Shown in pieces: positions 26,031 to 33,289 of a stretch of DNA of 37,248 nt. The DNA comes from Anaerolineales bacterium HSG24 (lineage in GTDB: Bacteria > Chloroflexota > Anaerolineae > 4572-78 > J111), in the NCBI GenBank assembly GCA_030377895.1, contig JAUCGB010000035.1:1-37248 (forward strand). The letters are read 5' to 3'. Each line of letters starts with the position of its first letter. Position 1 is the first letter of the stretch. Both the position numbers and the translations under genes were made by a program. The notes beneath the pieces are model-generated. The model did no database searches. It saw only the letters and a list, made by a program, of their open reading frames with translations, and was not told the origin of the DNA.

Positions 26031-26320
26031 GATGTTTAGGCATGGTTCAAACTGGAGGAAATTAGCTTTACAAATTAGGCATGGCGATAGGTTGTGTAGG
26101 GGCTAGGTAAGGCGGCAACCATGACCGTTTGAAATCAGAAACTTCATCCGCCTTACCTCGCCCGTAACCCACAGGGGACGCTGTTTCCGAGTAGATGGGC
26201 GAGGCAGGGGCGGAGACAACATGGTTGCACGTTCCAAGATTAGACCGCCCTGCCTAGCCCCTACGATTCATCGCAATTTGTAAAGATCATTTAGCCGAAA
26301 ATGAACCATGCCGATGTTTA
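26031..26320. mobile_element. MITE-like element, family 2, with 8-bp target duplication
   Basis: The element spans 26039-26312. Its ends GGCATGGTTCA and TGAACCATGCC are exact inverted copies, and similarity between the two arms continues imperfectly inward for about 70 bases (TTTACAAATT, TAGGGGCTAGG and GGCGG words recur inverted). It is flanked by perfect direct repeats GATGTTTA at 26031-26038 and 26313-26320. No protein is encoded; the centre holds GC-rich sequence. It is a non-autonomous insertion mobilised by a transposase not present here. It sits immediately upstream of the purB ribosome binding site. Confidence 0.88.
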
Positions 26321-26598
26321 GAACTCATTCAGTATAATCAGCTTACTATGAGTGGCAAGCGACGGGGTGCAAACTGATAGAATTGTCCCAAAATTTAGTT
26401 AGAACTAGTATCTGGTAGTTTTTGGCAGAATTAACAGCATTAAAGGCAAAAAAACCCTGTCAAAAACTATTTTGTCTTAATCAACATGTCGGTACTAAGT
26501 TGAGACTATATTGGGATAGTCATTTGGGTAAAAATCAGTATAATTAACGTGTATGATAACCTTACTAAAGTTCAAAATTCATCCAAGGTGATTGAAAG
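26321..26598 (+). promoter_or_regulatory. Upstream region of chemoreceptor gene
   Basis: No gene is seen. A TATAAT hexamer at 26539-26544, 55 bases before the start codon, is a candidate -10 box, but the best -35-like word (TTGGGA at 26511) is 22 bases away. A GAAAG ribosome binding site lies just before the ATG. Confidence 0.35.
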
Positions 26599-28497
26599 AT
26601 GAGAATAAAGCTCTCGATTGTAAATGCAATTGCTGTGGTAATCGTGCTGTTCATGGCGTTGATATTAGGAAGCAGTATCACCTTTTTGATCCAAGCCATT
26701 CAAGCTGAAGAGAACGCGGTGGTGAAACAGGCTGAGTTTAAGCAGTTGGGGATCGACCTAGCCAACGCATCTGATTATTTGACCAATGAAGTGCGAAAAT
26801 ATGCCGTTAATAACGATGGTATTCATCTCAAAAACTATTGGGATGAAATTGAAGTGACCAAAACTCGGGACATTGTTCTTCATCGGCTGGAGGAATTGAA
26901 CGCGCCGCAGGAAGAGTTTGCTCAGTTAGCCCTCGCCAAACAGAACTCCGATGCGTTGGTGAATACCGAAACACGGAGCATGCGTTTGGTGTTGGAGGCG
27001 CAAGGAGTCTCCCCGCAGAGCATGCACCCTGCGATTCGAGCTTACGACCTCAGCCCAACGGATGCTGCGTTGACTGTTGAGGAGAAGTTGACCAAAGCCC
27101 GTGAGATTATGTTTGATCGGCAGTATGCTCAAGATAAGAAAATTATCATGGAGCCGATTGCTAAATTTCAACAGTTGATGAATACACGAGCTGAGCTAGA
27201 GGCAGAAAATGCCCGTCAAATAACAGGTAATGCGGAAATTGTGTTGATGGTGATTGCTGTTTTGATGCCATTAAGCATGGGATTTGTGTTGTGGATATTT
27301 AGTACTCATTTAAGTAAACCGATTGTAAGTTATACCAGCGCCTTAGAAAATCGGGATGAGCATGATTTGGGCTTTACTTTAGAGCCGATGGGGGCGGTTG
27401 AACTGCAATTGTTGGCCCAAACCTTTAATCAGATGACAGCCGAACTACAATTTCGAATTGCCGACGCGGTGGCAAAAGAGACAATTGAACAGACGGTCAA
27501 TGAATATAACCAATTTATTGAACGGGTCGCAGATGGTGATTTGACTCGTCGTCTGACCATTAACGGGCATGATCAAGCCCAAGGGCAAGGGGATTTGATG
27601 ACCTTGGGACGTAATCTCAACATTATGGTTGAGCGTTTGGGTGAGATGGCTTTCCAACTCCGGGAGGCAACCAACAACATCTCCTCTGCCTCTGCCGAGA
27701 TTTTGGCTTCGGCTACCCAACAGGCCGCCGGAGCAAATGAGCAGTCGGCGGCGATTAGTCAGACTAGTAGCACCATTGACGAGGTGAATGCGATTGTGTC
27801 CGAACTGTTTAACAAGGCCAAAGAGGTGGCTGACAAGACCCAACAAACCAGTAATATCTCCAATAGTGGGCAGAATGCGGTTCAAAAAACGGTTGATGGC
27901 ATGGTGCAAATTAAAGAGAAGGTATCTGGTATTGCCGAGAATATTTTGGCTCTCAGTGAGCAAACTCAGCAGATTGGAGAGATTATCACCACCGTTAATG
28001 AGATTGCCTCGCAAAGTAACTTGTTAGCCCTGAACGCCTCGGTCGAAGCGGCCCGCGCCGGTGAACATGGCAAAGGGTTTGCTGTGGTGGCGGTGGAGGT
28101 TCGCAACTTGGCCGAGAAGTCTAAACAGGCTACGGCACAGGTTAAAACGATTTTGAACGAGATTCAACAAGCCACCAACGCGGCGGTCATGGCTACCGAA
28201 GAAGGTACCAAAGGAGTCGATTCGGGCGTTCTTTTGACGGAACAAACCGGCAAAACCATTATGCAGTTGGCGGGGAGTATCAAGGAAAATACCAACTTGG
28301 CTGAGCAAATTGTAGCCAGCACCCAACAACAGAATCATGGTATTGAACAGATTGCGGTGGCTATGCAACATATTAACCAAGCCACCGTGCAGTCCTTATC
28401 CTCCGCCCAACAAACGGAACGGAGCGCGCAGGATTTGTCGTTGTTAGCTAAACAGTTGGAGGATTTAGTGGGACGTTATAAGTTGAGCATAAATTAA
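26599..28497 (+). CDS. Methyl-accepting chemotaxis protein
   Basis: A 632-residue transmembrane chemoreceptor. Membrane segments lie at about 12-34 and 212-232, bounding a roughly 175-residue extracytoplasmic helical sensor of the four-helix-bundle type. A HAMP domain follows (about 235-285), then a second HAMP-like stretch (about 300-355, with a D-G-D-L-T-R motif) and the long signalling coiled coil. The hairpin tip, which contacts CheA and CheW, is very clear: [22 protein letters not shown] split across about 466-487, then [10 protein letters not shown]. The ligand is unknown. No che genes are nearby, so it serves a pathway encoded elsewhere. A terminator follows at 28530. Confidence 0.93.
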   Translation: MRIKLSIVNAIAVVIVLFMALILGSSITFLIQAIQAEENAVVKQAEFKQLGIDLANASDYLTNEVRKYAVNNDGIHLKNYWDEIEVTKTRDIVLHRLEELNAPQEEFAQLALAKQNSDALVNTETRSMRLVLEAQGVSPQSMHPAIRAYDLSPTDAALTVEEKLTKAREIMFDRQYAQDKKIIMEPIAKFQQLMNTRAELEAENARQITGNAEIVLMVIAVLMPLSMGFVLWIFSTHLSKPIVSYTSALENRDEHDLGFTLEPMGAVELQLLAQTFNQMTAELQFRIADAVAKETIEQTVNEYNQFIERVADGDLTRRLTINGHDQAQGQGDLMTLGRNLNIMVERLGEMAFQLREATNNISSASAEILASATQQAAGANEQSAAISQTSSTIDEVNAIVSELFNKAKEVADKTQQTSNISNSGQNAVQKTVDGMVQIKEKVSGIAENILALSEQTQQIGEIITTVNEIASQSNLLALNASVEAARAGEHGKGFAVVAVEVRNLAEKSKQATAQVKTILNEIQQATNAAVMATEEGTKGVDSGVLLTEQTGKTIMQLAGSIKENTNLAEQIVASTQQQNHGIEQIAVAMQHINQATVQSLSSAQQTERSAQDLSLLAKQLEDLVGRYKLSIN

Positions 28498-28529
28498 GTC
28501 GGTGAGATTTTGAAAAAAATCCACAACCC

Positions 28530-28566
28530 AAAAGGGTGATTCGTGATTTCACGAACCACCCTTTTT
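28530..28566. terminator. Intrinsic terminator after chemoreceptor gene
   Basis: AAAAGGGTG...TTCGTGA pairs with CACGAA...CACCCTTTTT, with one mismatch and a short T-rich loop, followed by a T-run. The A-run on the left lets it also serve the convergent minus-strand gene ending at 28631. Confidence 0.8.
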
Positions 28567-28630
28567 GATTCATTTTGACCTATTTTTAAAACGCTGAGTT
28601 TCGAGGAGAGTTGGGAGAAAACAGCAGAAT

Positions 28631-31102
28631 CTAAGTCAACGTCACCTGCACGGTCACCTCGGTTTGACCATCAGCCGGTTTGGGGATGATGGTTCCCTCA
28701 ACCGATTGTCCGTCTACAACGAGTGACACTTGATTGCCAGTTCCGACTCGTTTCACCTCAATATTGTAGGTGACGTTTTGGAAGACTCGGCTGACTTGGA
28801 AGCCGGCCCAGTTGCGAGGAACGATGGGCGCAACTTGCAAGCCGTTGTAGGAGGGACGGACACCCAGAATCCATTGCGTAATCGCGGCGAAATTCCATGC
28901 CGCAGTGCCAGTCAACCATGAGTTTTTGGCCTCGCCATGCGATTGGGCATCTCGTCCGGCAATCATTTGGGCGTACACATACGGCTCGGAGCGGTGGATG
29001 TCGCTAATTTCCTCACGGGCGGAGGGATTAATGCGAGAGTAATAATCGTAGGCTCGGTCGCCGTTGCCAACCAATGTTTCGGCAGCGATAATCCACGGGT
29101 TGTTGTGGCAGAAAATCCCACCGTTTTCCTTGTATCCGGGCGGGTAGGTCGAGATTTCGCCTAAGTTGATGTAGTATCGGGTGTAACATGGCTGTTGTAG
29201 GACAATCCCATGCCGCGTCGCCAGATAGGCATTGACCGAGTCGAGTGCCTTTTTGGCTTGTCCGGTTTCTATCCCCATGCCCCCGATGATACACATGCCT
29301 TGTGGCTCAATGAATATTTTACCTTCCTCGCACTCATTCGAGCCTATTTTATCACCGAAATCGTCATAAGCTCGTAAGAACCATTCCCCATCCCAGCCGT
29401 CTCCCAAGGTAGTTTGGGTCATTTTATCAGCCTGTTCTTTGTAATATTGGGCATCTTCGGGCCGATTATAGGCTTCGGCTAACTCAGCCATCTCGTTGGC
29501 CGCGTAAGCAAACAATCCGGCAATAAAAATTGACTCAGCCACTTTCCCCTCTTTATTGGTGGTCGTTTGGAACGATTCGCCCGGTTCATCAGAAAAAGCG
29601 TTCAAATTGAGACAGTCATTCCAGTCGGCCCGACCAATAAGCGGCAAATCATGCGGCCCTAAGCTCTCTAAAGTGTACTGAATACTGCGTTGCAGATGGT
29701 CATATAGAGGCTGTTCGGTACCGGGTGTATTCTCATATTGTACCATTTCTTTGAGAATACTCCAGTCGCCGCTCTCTTTGATATAGGCGGTTACACCCAA
29801 AATAAGCCACAACGGGTCATCATTAAAATTGCCTCCAACCGCATCGTTGCCCCGTTTGGTTAGGGGCTGATATTGATGGAAAGCCCCACCGTTTTTCAGT
29901 TGGGTGGCCGAGATGTCCAAAATACGTTCCCTAGCTCTTCCGGGGATGATGTGGACGAAGCCCAACAAATCTTGGTTGGAGTCGCGGAAGCCCATGCCTC
30001 GCCCAATGCCCGATTCAAAATAGGAGGCCGAGCGGGACAGATTAAACGTGACCATACATTGGTAGGCGTTCCAGATATTGATCATACGGTTGGTGTGGAT
30101 GTCAGGCGTGTCGGCTTGGAACTTACCGAGCAATCCATTCCAATGCTCGTTGAGCGATTTGAGAGCCGCATCAACCGCGTCGGGATCGAGATATTTTTCG
30201 ATGAGCGGTTTTACGGTGCTTTTGTTGATGGTTTGACTATTGGGCGGGCTGAACTTTTGGTCGTGCGGATTTTCATGATAACCCAAGACAAAGATGACCC
30301 GTTTGCTCTCACCCGGCCCTAGGGTTAGGTTCACTTGATGCGACCCGATGGGCGACCAGCCATGAGCATGGGAGTTGCTGGCTTCACCCTGCTCGACGGC
30401 TTGTGGATTATCCCAGCCTCGATACGGGCCGAGGAAGGCTTCCCGTTGGGTATCGTATCCGGCCAACGGCTCTGAACATGCGAAATAGGCAAAATGGTTG
30501 CGCCGCTCGCGGTATTCAGTTTTGTGATAAATCACGCTCCCCTCAACTTCCATCTCGCCAGTGTTAAAGTTCCGTTGGAAGTTGGTTGCATCATCATGAG
30601 CATCCCACAAACAGAACTCAATGCTAGAGAAGGCGGACAAAGAGACGGTATTCGCTTGATGATTGGTCACGGTCAACGACCAAATCTCTAACGTTTCGCC
30701 GAGTGGCACAAAATAACGGGTTTCGGCCTCAATTTGATTAAACGTACTGTTGATGGTGGTATATCCCATCCCATGCCGACATGTGTAGTTGGTTAAGTCA
30801 CGGCGGGTCGGTTGCCATGACGGCGACCAAAACTCTTCGCTGTTATTATCTCGCAAATAGATATATCGACCACCAACATCAAAGGGGGAATTGTTGTATC
30901 TATAGCGAGTTATGCGACGCAGGCGAGCATCGCGATAAAACGAGTACCCACCAGCCGTGTTAGAAATCAGGCCAAAGTAGGTCTCACTCCCCAGATAGTT
31001 AATCCAGGGCAAAGGGGTGTCAGGTTGTGTGATCACATATTCACGCTGGGCATCATCAAAATATCCGTAACGCATAGGTCTTGTTGTCTCCAAACTCAGC
31101 AA
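28631..31102 (-). CDS. Cellobiose phosphorylase (GH94)
   Basis: An 823-residue enzyme of glycoside hydrolase family 94, which splits cellobiose with phosphate into alpha-glucose 1-phosphate and glucose. The N-terminal beta-sandwich domain (about 1-300) and the (alpha/alpha)6 barrel are both complete. The catalytic motif R-A-D-W-N-D-C-L-N carries the general-acid region at Asp493-Asp496, and R-G-M-G-F-R-D-S-N-Q-D near 370-380 and G-G-N-F-N-D-D-P-L near 425-433 are typical of cellobiose-specific members. There is no signal peptide, so it acts in the cytoplasm on imported disaccharide. No transporter or cellulase gene is adjacent. Length fits the cellobiose subgroup (about 810-830) rather than the much larger cyclic-glucan synthases. 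Confidence 0.92.
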   Translation of the reverse strand: MLSLETTRPMRYGYFDDAQREYVITQPDTPLPWINYLGSETYFGLISNTAGGYSFYRDARLRRITRYRYNNSPFDVGGRYIYLRDNNSEEFWSPSWQPTRRDLTNYTCRHGMGYTTINSTFNQIEAETRYFVPLGETLEIWSLTVTNHQANTVSLSAFSSIEFCLWDAHDDATNFQRNFNTGEMEVEGSVIYHKTEYRERRNHFAYFACSEPLAGYDTQREAFLGPYRGWDNPQAVEQGEASNSHAHGWSPIGSHQVNLTLGPGESKRVIFVLGYHENPHDQKFSPPNSQTINKSTVKPLIEKYLDPDAVDAALKSLNEHWNGLLGKFQADTPDIHTNRMINIWNAYQCMVTFNLSRSASYFESGIGRGMGFRDSNQDLLGFVHIIPGRARERILDISATQLKNGGAFHQYQPLTKRGNDAVGGNFNDDPLWLILGVTAYIKESGDWSILKEMVQYENTPGTEQPLYDHLQRSIQYTLESLGPHDLPLIGRADWNDCLNLNAFSDEPGESFQTTTNKEGKVAESIFIAGLFAYAANEMAELAEAYNRPEDAQYYKEQADKMTQTTLGDGWDGEWFLRAYDDFGDKIGSNECEEGKIFIEPQGMCIIGGMGIETGQAKKALDSVNAYLATRHGIVLQQPCYTRYYINLGEISTYPPGYKENGGIFCHNNPWIIAAETLVGNGDRAYDYYSRINPSAREEISDIHRSEPYVYAQMIAGRDAQSHGEAKNSWLTGTAAWNFAAITQWILGVRPSYNGLQVAPIVPRNWAGFQVSRVFQNVTYNIEVKRVGTGNQVSLVVDGQSVEGTIIPKPADGQTEVTVQVTLT

Positions 31103-31510
31103 CGTATCTTCTCCCGAAACCGATAAGTACTATAGTCCTCCAGAAGTTTTGGCTGCTAGTCATCGAATGACTAAATGGGACAGAATTTATCTGGACAACC
31201 ATATATTGCCATATCGGGTACTTAACCCTTGTACGCCATTGAGTTACTAATATAATTTTGTAAAAAGGTGTCCAAAAATTTGCCGATTCCTTATCCGTGT
31301 CCAGAATCTTATCTTGTTGAGAAACGATAAATTTCTGGTTTATAGTTGTTTTTACCGTGATGTAGGTAGCGATGGGTTAATACAACGATAAAAAATTGTT
31401 GATTATTGCGATTAAATACAATGCCTAACAAATCAAGTCAGCATTTTAGGAGTACTAGAGTATCATAGATGTTAAAATTTGTCAAACATGGCGTATAAGC
31501 AAAGAACGCA
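31103..31510. other. Intergenic region with two interspersed repeats
   Basis: This holds the unplaced promoter of the minus-strand phosphorylase gene. A palindrome TAGTCATCGAATGACTA lies at 31157-31173 (also at 19920 and 36452). The 35-bp repeat (GTTTCTCAACAAG-N11-GACACGGATAA) lies on the minus strand at 31291-31325. No coding sequence is seen. Confidence 0.6.
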
Positions 31511-31654
31511 CTTAGTACCCGACAGAAAAGTTAGCCAAAACTAATTAGCACAGAGTTTCACAGAGGAACACAGAGTTTCACAGAGAAAAAGCGAATTATT
31601 CTTTCCTCTGTGTTCCTCTGTGCGTCTCTGTGAAACTCTGTGTTCCTGTTTTAG
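31511..31654. mobile_element. MITE-like element, family 1, copy B (right end missing)
   Basis: The left end CTTAGTACCCGACA and the CACAGAG arms match the other copies, and the right arm continues to the word CCTGTTTTAG. The expected right terminus (TGTCGGGTA-GCAAG) is absent. Sequence switches instead to a small palindrome at 31662. This copy was therefore truncated or recombined. Confidence 0.7.
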
Positions 31655-31661
31655 TATGGAG

Positions 31662-31680
31662 GTCACGCTTGTAGCGTGAC
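31662..31680. repeat. Small perfect palindrome GTCACGCT-TGT-AGCGTGAC
   Basis: An 8-bp stem with a 3-base loop lies between MITE copy B and the tmRNA promoter. No T-run follows. It is probably another interspersed palindromic repeat. Confidence 0.65.
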
Positions 31681-31717
31681 AAAATGGAAAACTGAACAGC
31701 CTTGCCCAAATTGGGAC

Positions 31718-31746
31718 TTGAATTAATGGCCGATATGTAGTATACT
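31718..31746 (+). promoter_or_regulatory. Promoter of ssrA (tmRNA)
   Basis: TTGAAT (31718-31723) and TATACT (31741-31746) are separated by exactly 17 bases, giving a transcription start about 15 bases upstream of the mature tmRNA 5' end. The short leader would be removed by RNase P. Confidence 0.75.
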
Positions 31747-31768
31747 CTTAACGTACCGCACCACTTTT

Positions 31769-32171
31769 GGGGATGAACCGGTTTCGATACGGGGGTGGAC
31801 GGTTGTAAATTGCAAGCCGAGCTGTCATAACTCGTTAAACTAGGCAAAACTTTTAATTGCCGAAAAAGTACCAGCATTCGGTGGCTCCTACAACGCTTTA
31901 CCGCTTGCGGTTTAGTCTCGTAACGAGCAACTAAATGGCACTCAAAGAGTGTCTCGTCTATCTCTTGTCCCTACCCGATGGAGAAGATTTAGATGTCATA
32001 TAAAGTCGGGTTGCTTTGAGATGACACCGATACTTCTCAACTAAGACTTATCGGTTCGTTTGGGCTGACTTTGGCGGCGAACGACACCCAAATTAAATTC
32101 GAGTGCCACCTAAGCTTGTAGGCGTTTATAGCCAGCTTTCGTAGACGCGAGTTCGACTCTCGCCATCTCCA
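31769..32171 (+). ncRNA. ssrA: Transfer-messenger RNA (tmRNA)
   Basis: The RNA that rescues stalled ribosomes and tags their products for proteolysis. The tRNA-like ends pair fully: GGGGATG (31769-31775) with CATCTCC (32164-32170), discriminator A. The T arm GCGAG/CTCGC with loop TTCGACT lies just before the 3' end. The 5' end GGGGATGAACCGGTTTCGA fits the family. The tag frame is read as GCC at 31859 to TAG at 31913-31915, giving A-E-K-V-P-A-F-G-G-S-Y-N-A-L-P-L-A-V, with the usual Ala start and hydrophobic end. Length (403 bases) fits a one-piece tmRNA with several pseudoknots. The CCA end is not encoded. A strong terminator follows directly. Confidence 0.94.
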
Positions 32172-32214
32172 TCAAACAAAAAAGCGTGTCATTGCGACAC
32201 GCTTTTTTGTTTGA
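32172..32214 (+). terminator. Terminator of ssrA
   Basis: A perfect 19-bp stem (32172-32190 with 32196-32214) with loop ATTGC. The core AAAAAAGCGTGTC pairs with GACACGCTTTTTT, giving the T-run. It begins right after the tmRNA discriminator base. Confidence 0.93.
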
Positions 32215-32241
32215 TAGTTTGTACGTTCGGTTCACCCCCCT

Positions 32242-32360
32242 CGTTCCCAATCTGGAGATTGGGAACGTATTTGCCCTAGAAACTCTGTTTCTGGCATGTT
32301 GCAAGTCGCAAACAGAGTTTGCTTGAGCAATTGTGTTCCCAAATCCAGTTTGGGAACACA
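32242..32360. repeat. Cluster of three palindromes downstream of tmRNA
   Basis: Three hairpins follow one another: CGTTCCCAATCT/AGATTGGGAACG (32242-32267, 2-base loop), AAACTCTGTTT/AAACAGAGTTT (32280-32320, 19-base loop) and TGTGTTCCCAAA/TTTGGGAACACA (32332-32360, 5-base loop). The first and third share GTTCCCAA arms. No coding sequence is seen. They look like interspersed palindromic repeats that have accumulated at this site. Confidence 0.75.
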
Positions 32361-32382
32361 GTTTATACATATTGTGATTGAT

Positions 32383-32572
32383 CTTATGGATTTAGTACCC
32401 GACAGAAAATTTATCTGAACTAATTAACACAGAGTTTCACAGAGGAACACGGAGATTCACAGAGAAAAAGCGATTTATTTTTTCCTCCGTGAAACTCTGT
32501 GTTCCTCTGTGAAACTCTGTGTTCCTGTTTTAGCTTTTCCTAAACTACTTTGTCGGGTAGCAAGCTTATGGA
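32383..32572. mobile_element. MITE-like element, family 1, copy C, with 8-bp target duplication
   Basis: The element (32391-32564) begins TTTAGTACCCGACA and ends TGTCGGGTAGCAAG, with paired CACAGAG/CTCTGTG arms between. Perfect direct repeats CTTATGGA flank it at 32383-32390 and 32565-32572. The right-hand copy contains the ATG of the following small gene, so insertion replaced everything upstream of that start codon. Confidence 0.87.
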
Positions 32573-32810
32573 AAACAAAGCGTTCAACAAAAAACTGTAC
32601 GAACACCGAATCGATAGAACTATATTCAGTCTTGGTACGCCACCCAACGACTGCATGTACACAGTTCAAATTCGTGGTGAGCAGTACGAAGTCTATTACT
32701 TCGAGCGAGGTATTAAGGAATATACAAAACTGTTTAATGACAGAGGGGAGGCGTTGGACTATTTATTAGAATTATTGTTGAATGATCCTAGAGCGAGACA
32801 GGATTTTTAA
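32568..32810 (+). CDS. Small protein of unknown function
   Basis: An 80-residue soluble protein with an alpha/beta look: a helix, then strands around Y-T-V-Q-I-R-G and Y-E-V-Y-Y-F-E-R-G, then a helix ending L-L-E-L-L-L-N-D. The central pattern resembles small immunity-type or stress proteins, but I cannot assign a family. Its ATG lies inside the target duplication of MITE copy C, and no ribosome binding site precedes it now. Reading across the pre-insertion junction the frame stays open upstream (GTG-ATT-GAT-CTT-ATG), so the original start may have been further upstream and expression may be impaired. A second small gene follows 43 bases later. Confidence 0.6.
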   Translation: MENKAFNKKLYEHRIDRTIFSLGTPPNDCMYTVQIRGEQYEVYYFERGIKEYTKLFNDRGEALDYLLELLLNDPRARQDF

Positions 32811-32853
32811 GATTTCAACCAGTCGTTTTAGATATTAATTTTTGGAGGATTAC

Positions 32854-33262
32854 ATGGCTAAACAAATAATTCCCTCATCATTTAAGTGTGATTGTGGGCA
32901 TGAATCTAATTTTTTTGAAAGTACCATCCGAGATATGAAAAGGATGAGCAAAAAGAAAAAAGTCTACTTAGGTGATAGCGAGGAAGATGAACATACCATT
33001 ATTTTTTACAAAGGTACTTAGTACCCGACAGAAAATTTAAATCTGAACTAATTAACACAGAGTTTCACAGAGGAACACGGAGATTCACAGAGAAAAAACG
33101 AATTATTTTTCTTTTGTATTACTCTGTGTCACTCTGTGCTTCTCTGTGAAACTCTGTGTTCCTGTTTTAGTTTTCCCTAAGCCACTTTGTCGGGTAGCAA
33201 GCAAACCTATCGAAATTAAATGTCCAAAAAAAGGGACATGTATAATCGATGGATACGAATAA
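32854..33262 (+). pseudogene. Small Cys-rich (zinc-ribbon-like) gene split by MITE copy D
   Basis: A strong GGAGGA ribosome binding site precedes ATG 32854. The frame runs 53 codons, with C-D-C-G-H at residues 12-16, and then hits a TAG (33019-33021) supplied by the inserted element. Beyond the element, codons from 33206 to the TAA at 33260 read P-I-E-I-K-C-P-K-K-G-T-C-I-I-D-G-Y-E. Removing the element and one target copy joins the two parts exactly in frame, giving a 71-residue protein with Cys12, Cys14, Cys59 and Cys65, a plausible zinc site. The truncated 55-residue product keeps only two cysteines. Function is unknown; it was probably cotranscribed with the 80-residue gene. Confidence 0.8.
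33009..33209. mobile_element. MITE-like element, family 1, copy D
   Basis: The element (33017-33201) begins CTTAGTACCCGACA and ends TGTCGGGTAGCAAG, with CACAGAG/CTCTGTG arms inside. The flanking octamers are CAAAGGTA (33009-33016) and CAAACCTA (33202-33209), 6 of 8 identical, so they read as a target duplication that has diverged. It interrupts the small Cys-rich gene. Confidence 0.82.
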
Positions 33263-33289
33263 AACAGTTATCACTATTGTGATATAATC

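Noticed and set aside
31596..31877. Minus-strand open frame across MITE copy B and the start of tmRNA
   Set aside because: It runs through an inverted-repeat element and a structured RNA gene, so it is not a protein gene.
32475..32669. Open frames within MITE copy C on either strand
   Set aside because: The periodic repeat has no stops by composition. The protein-like part belongs only to the frame starting at 32568.
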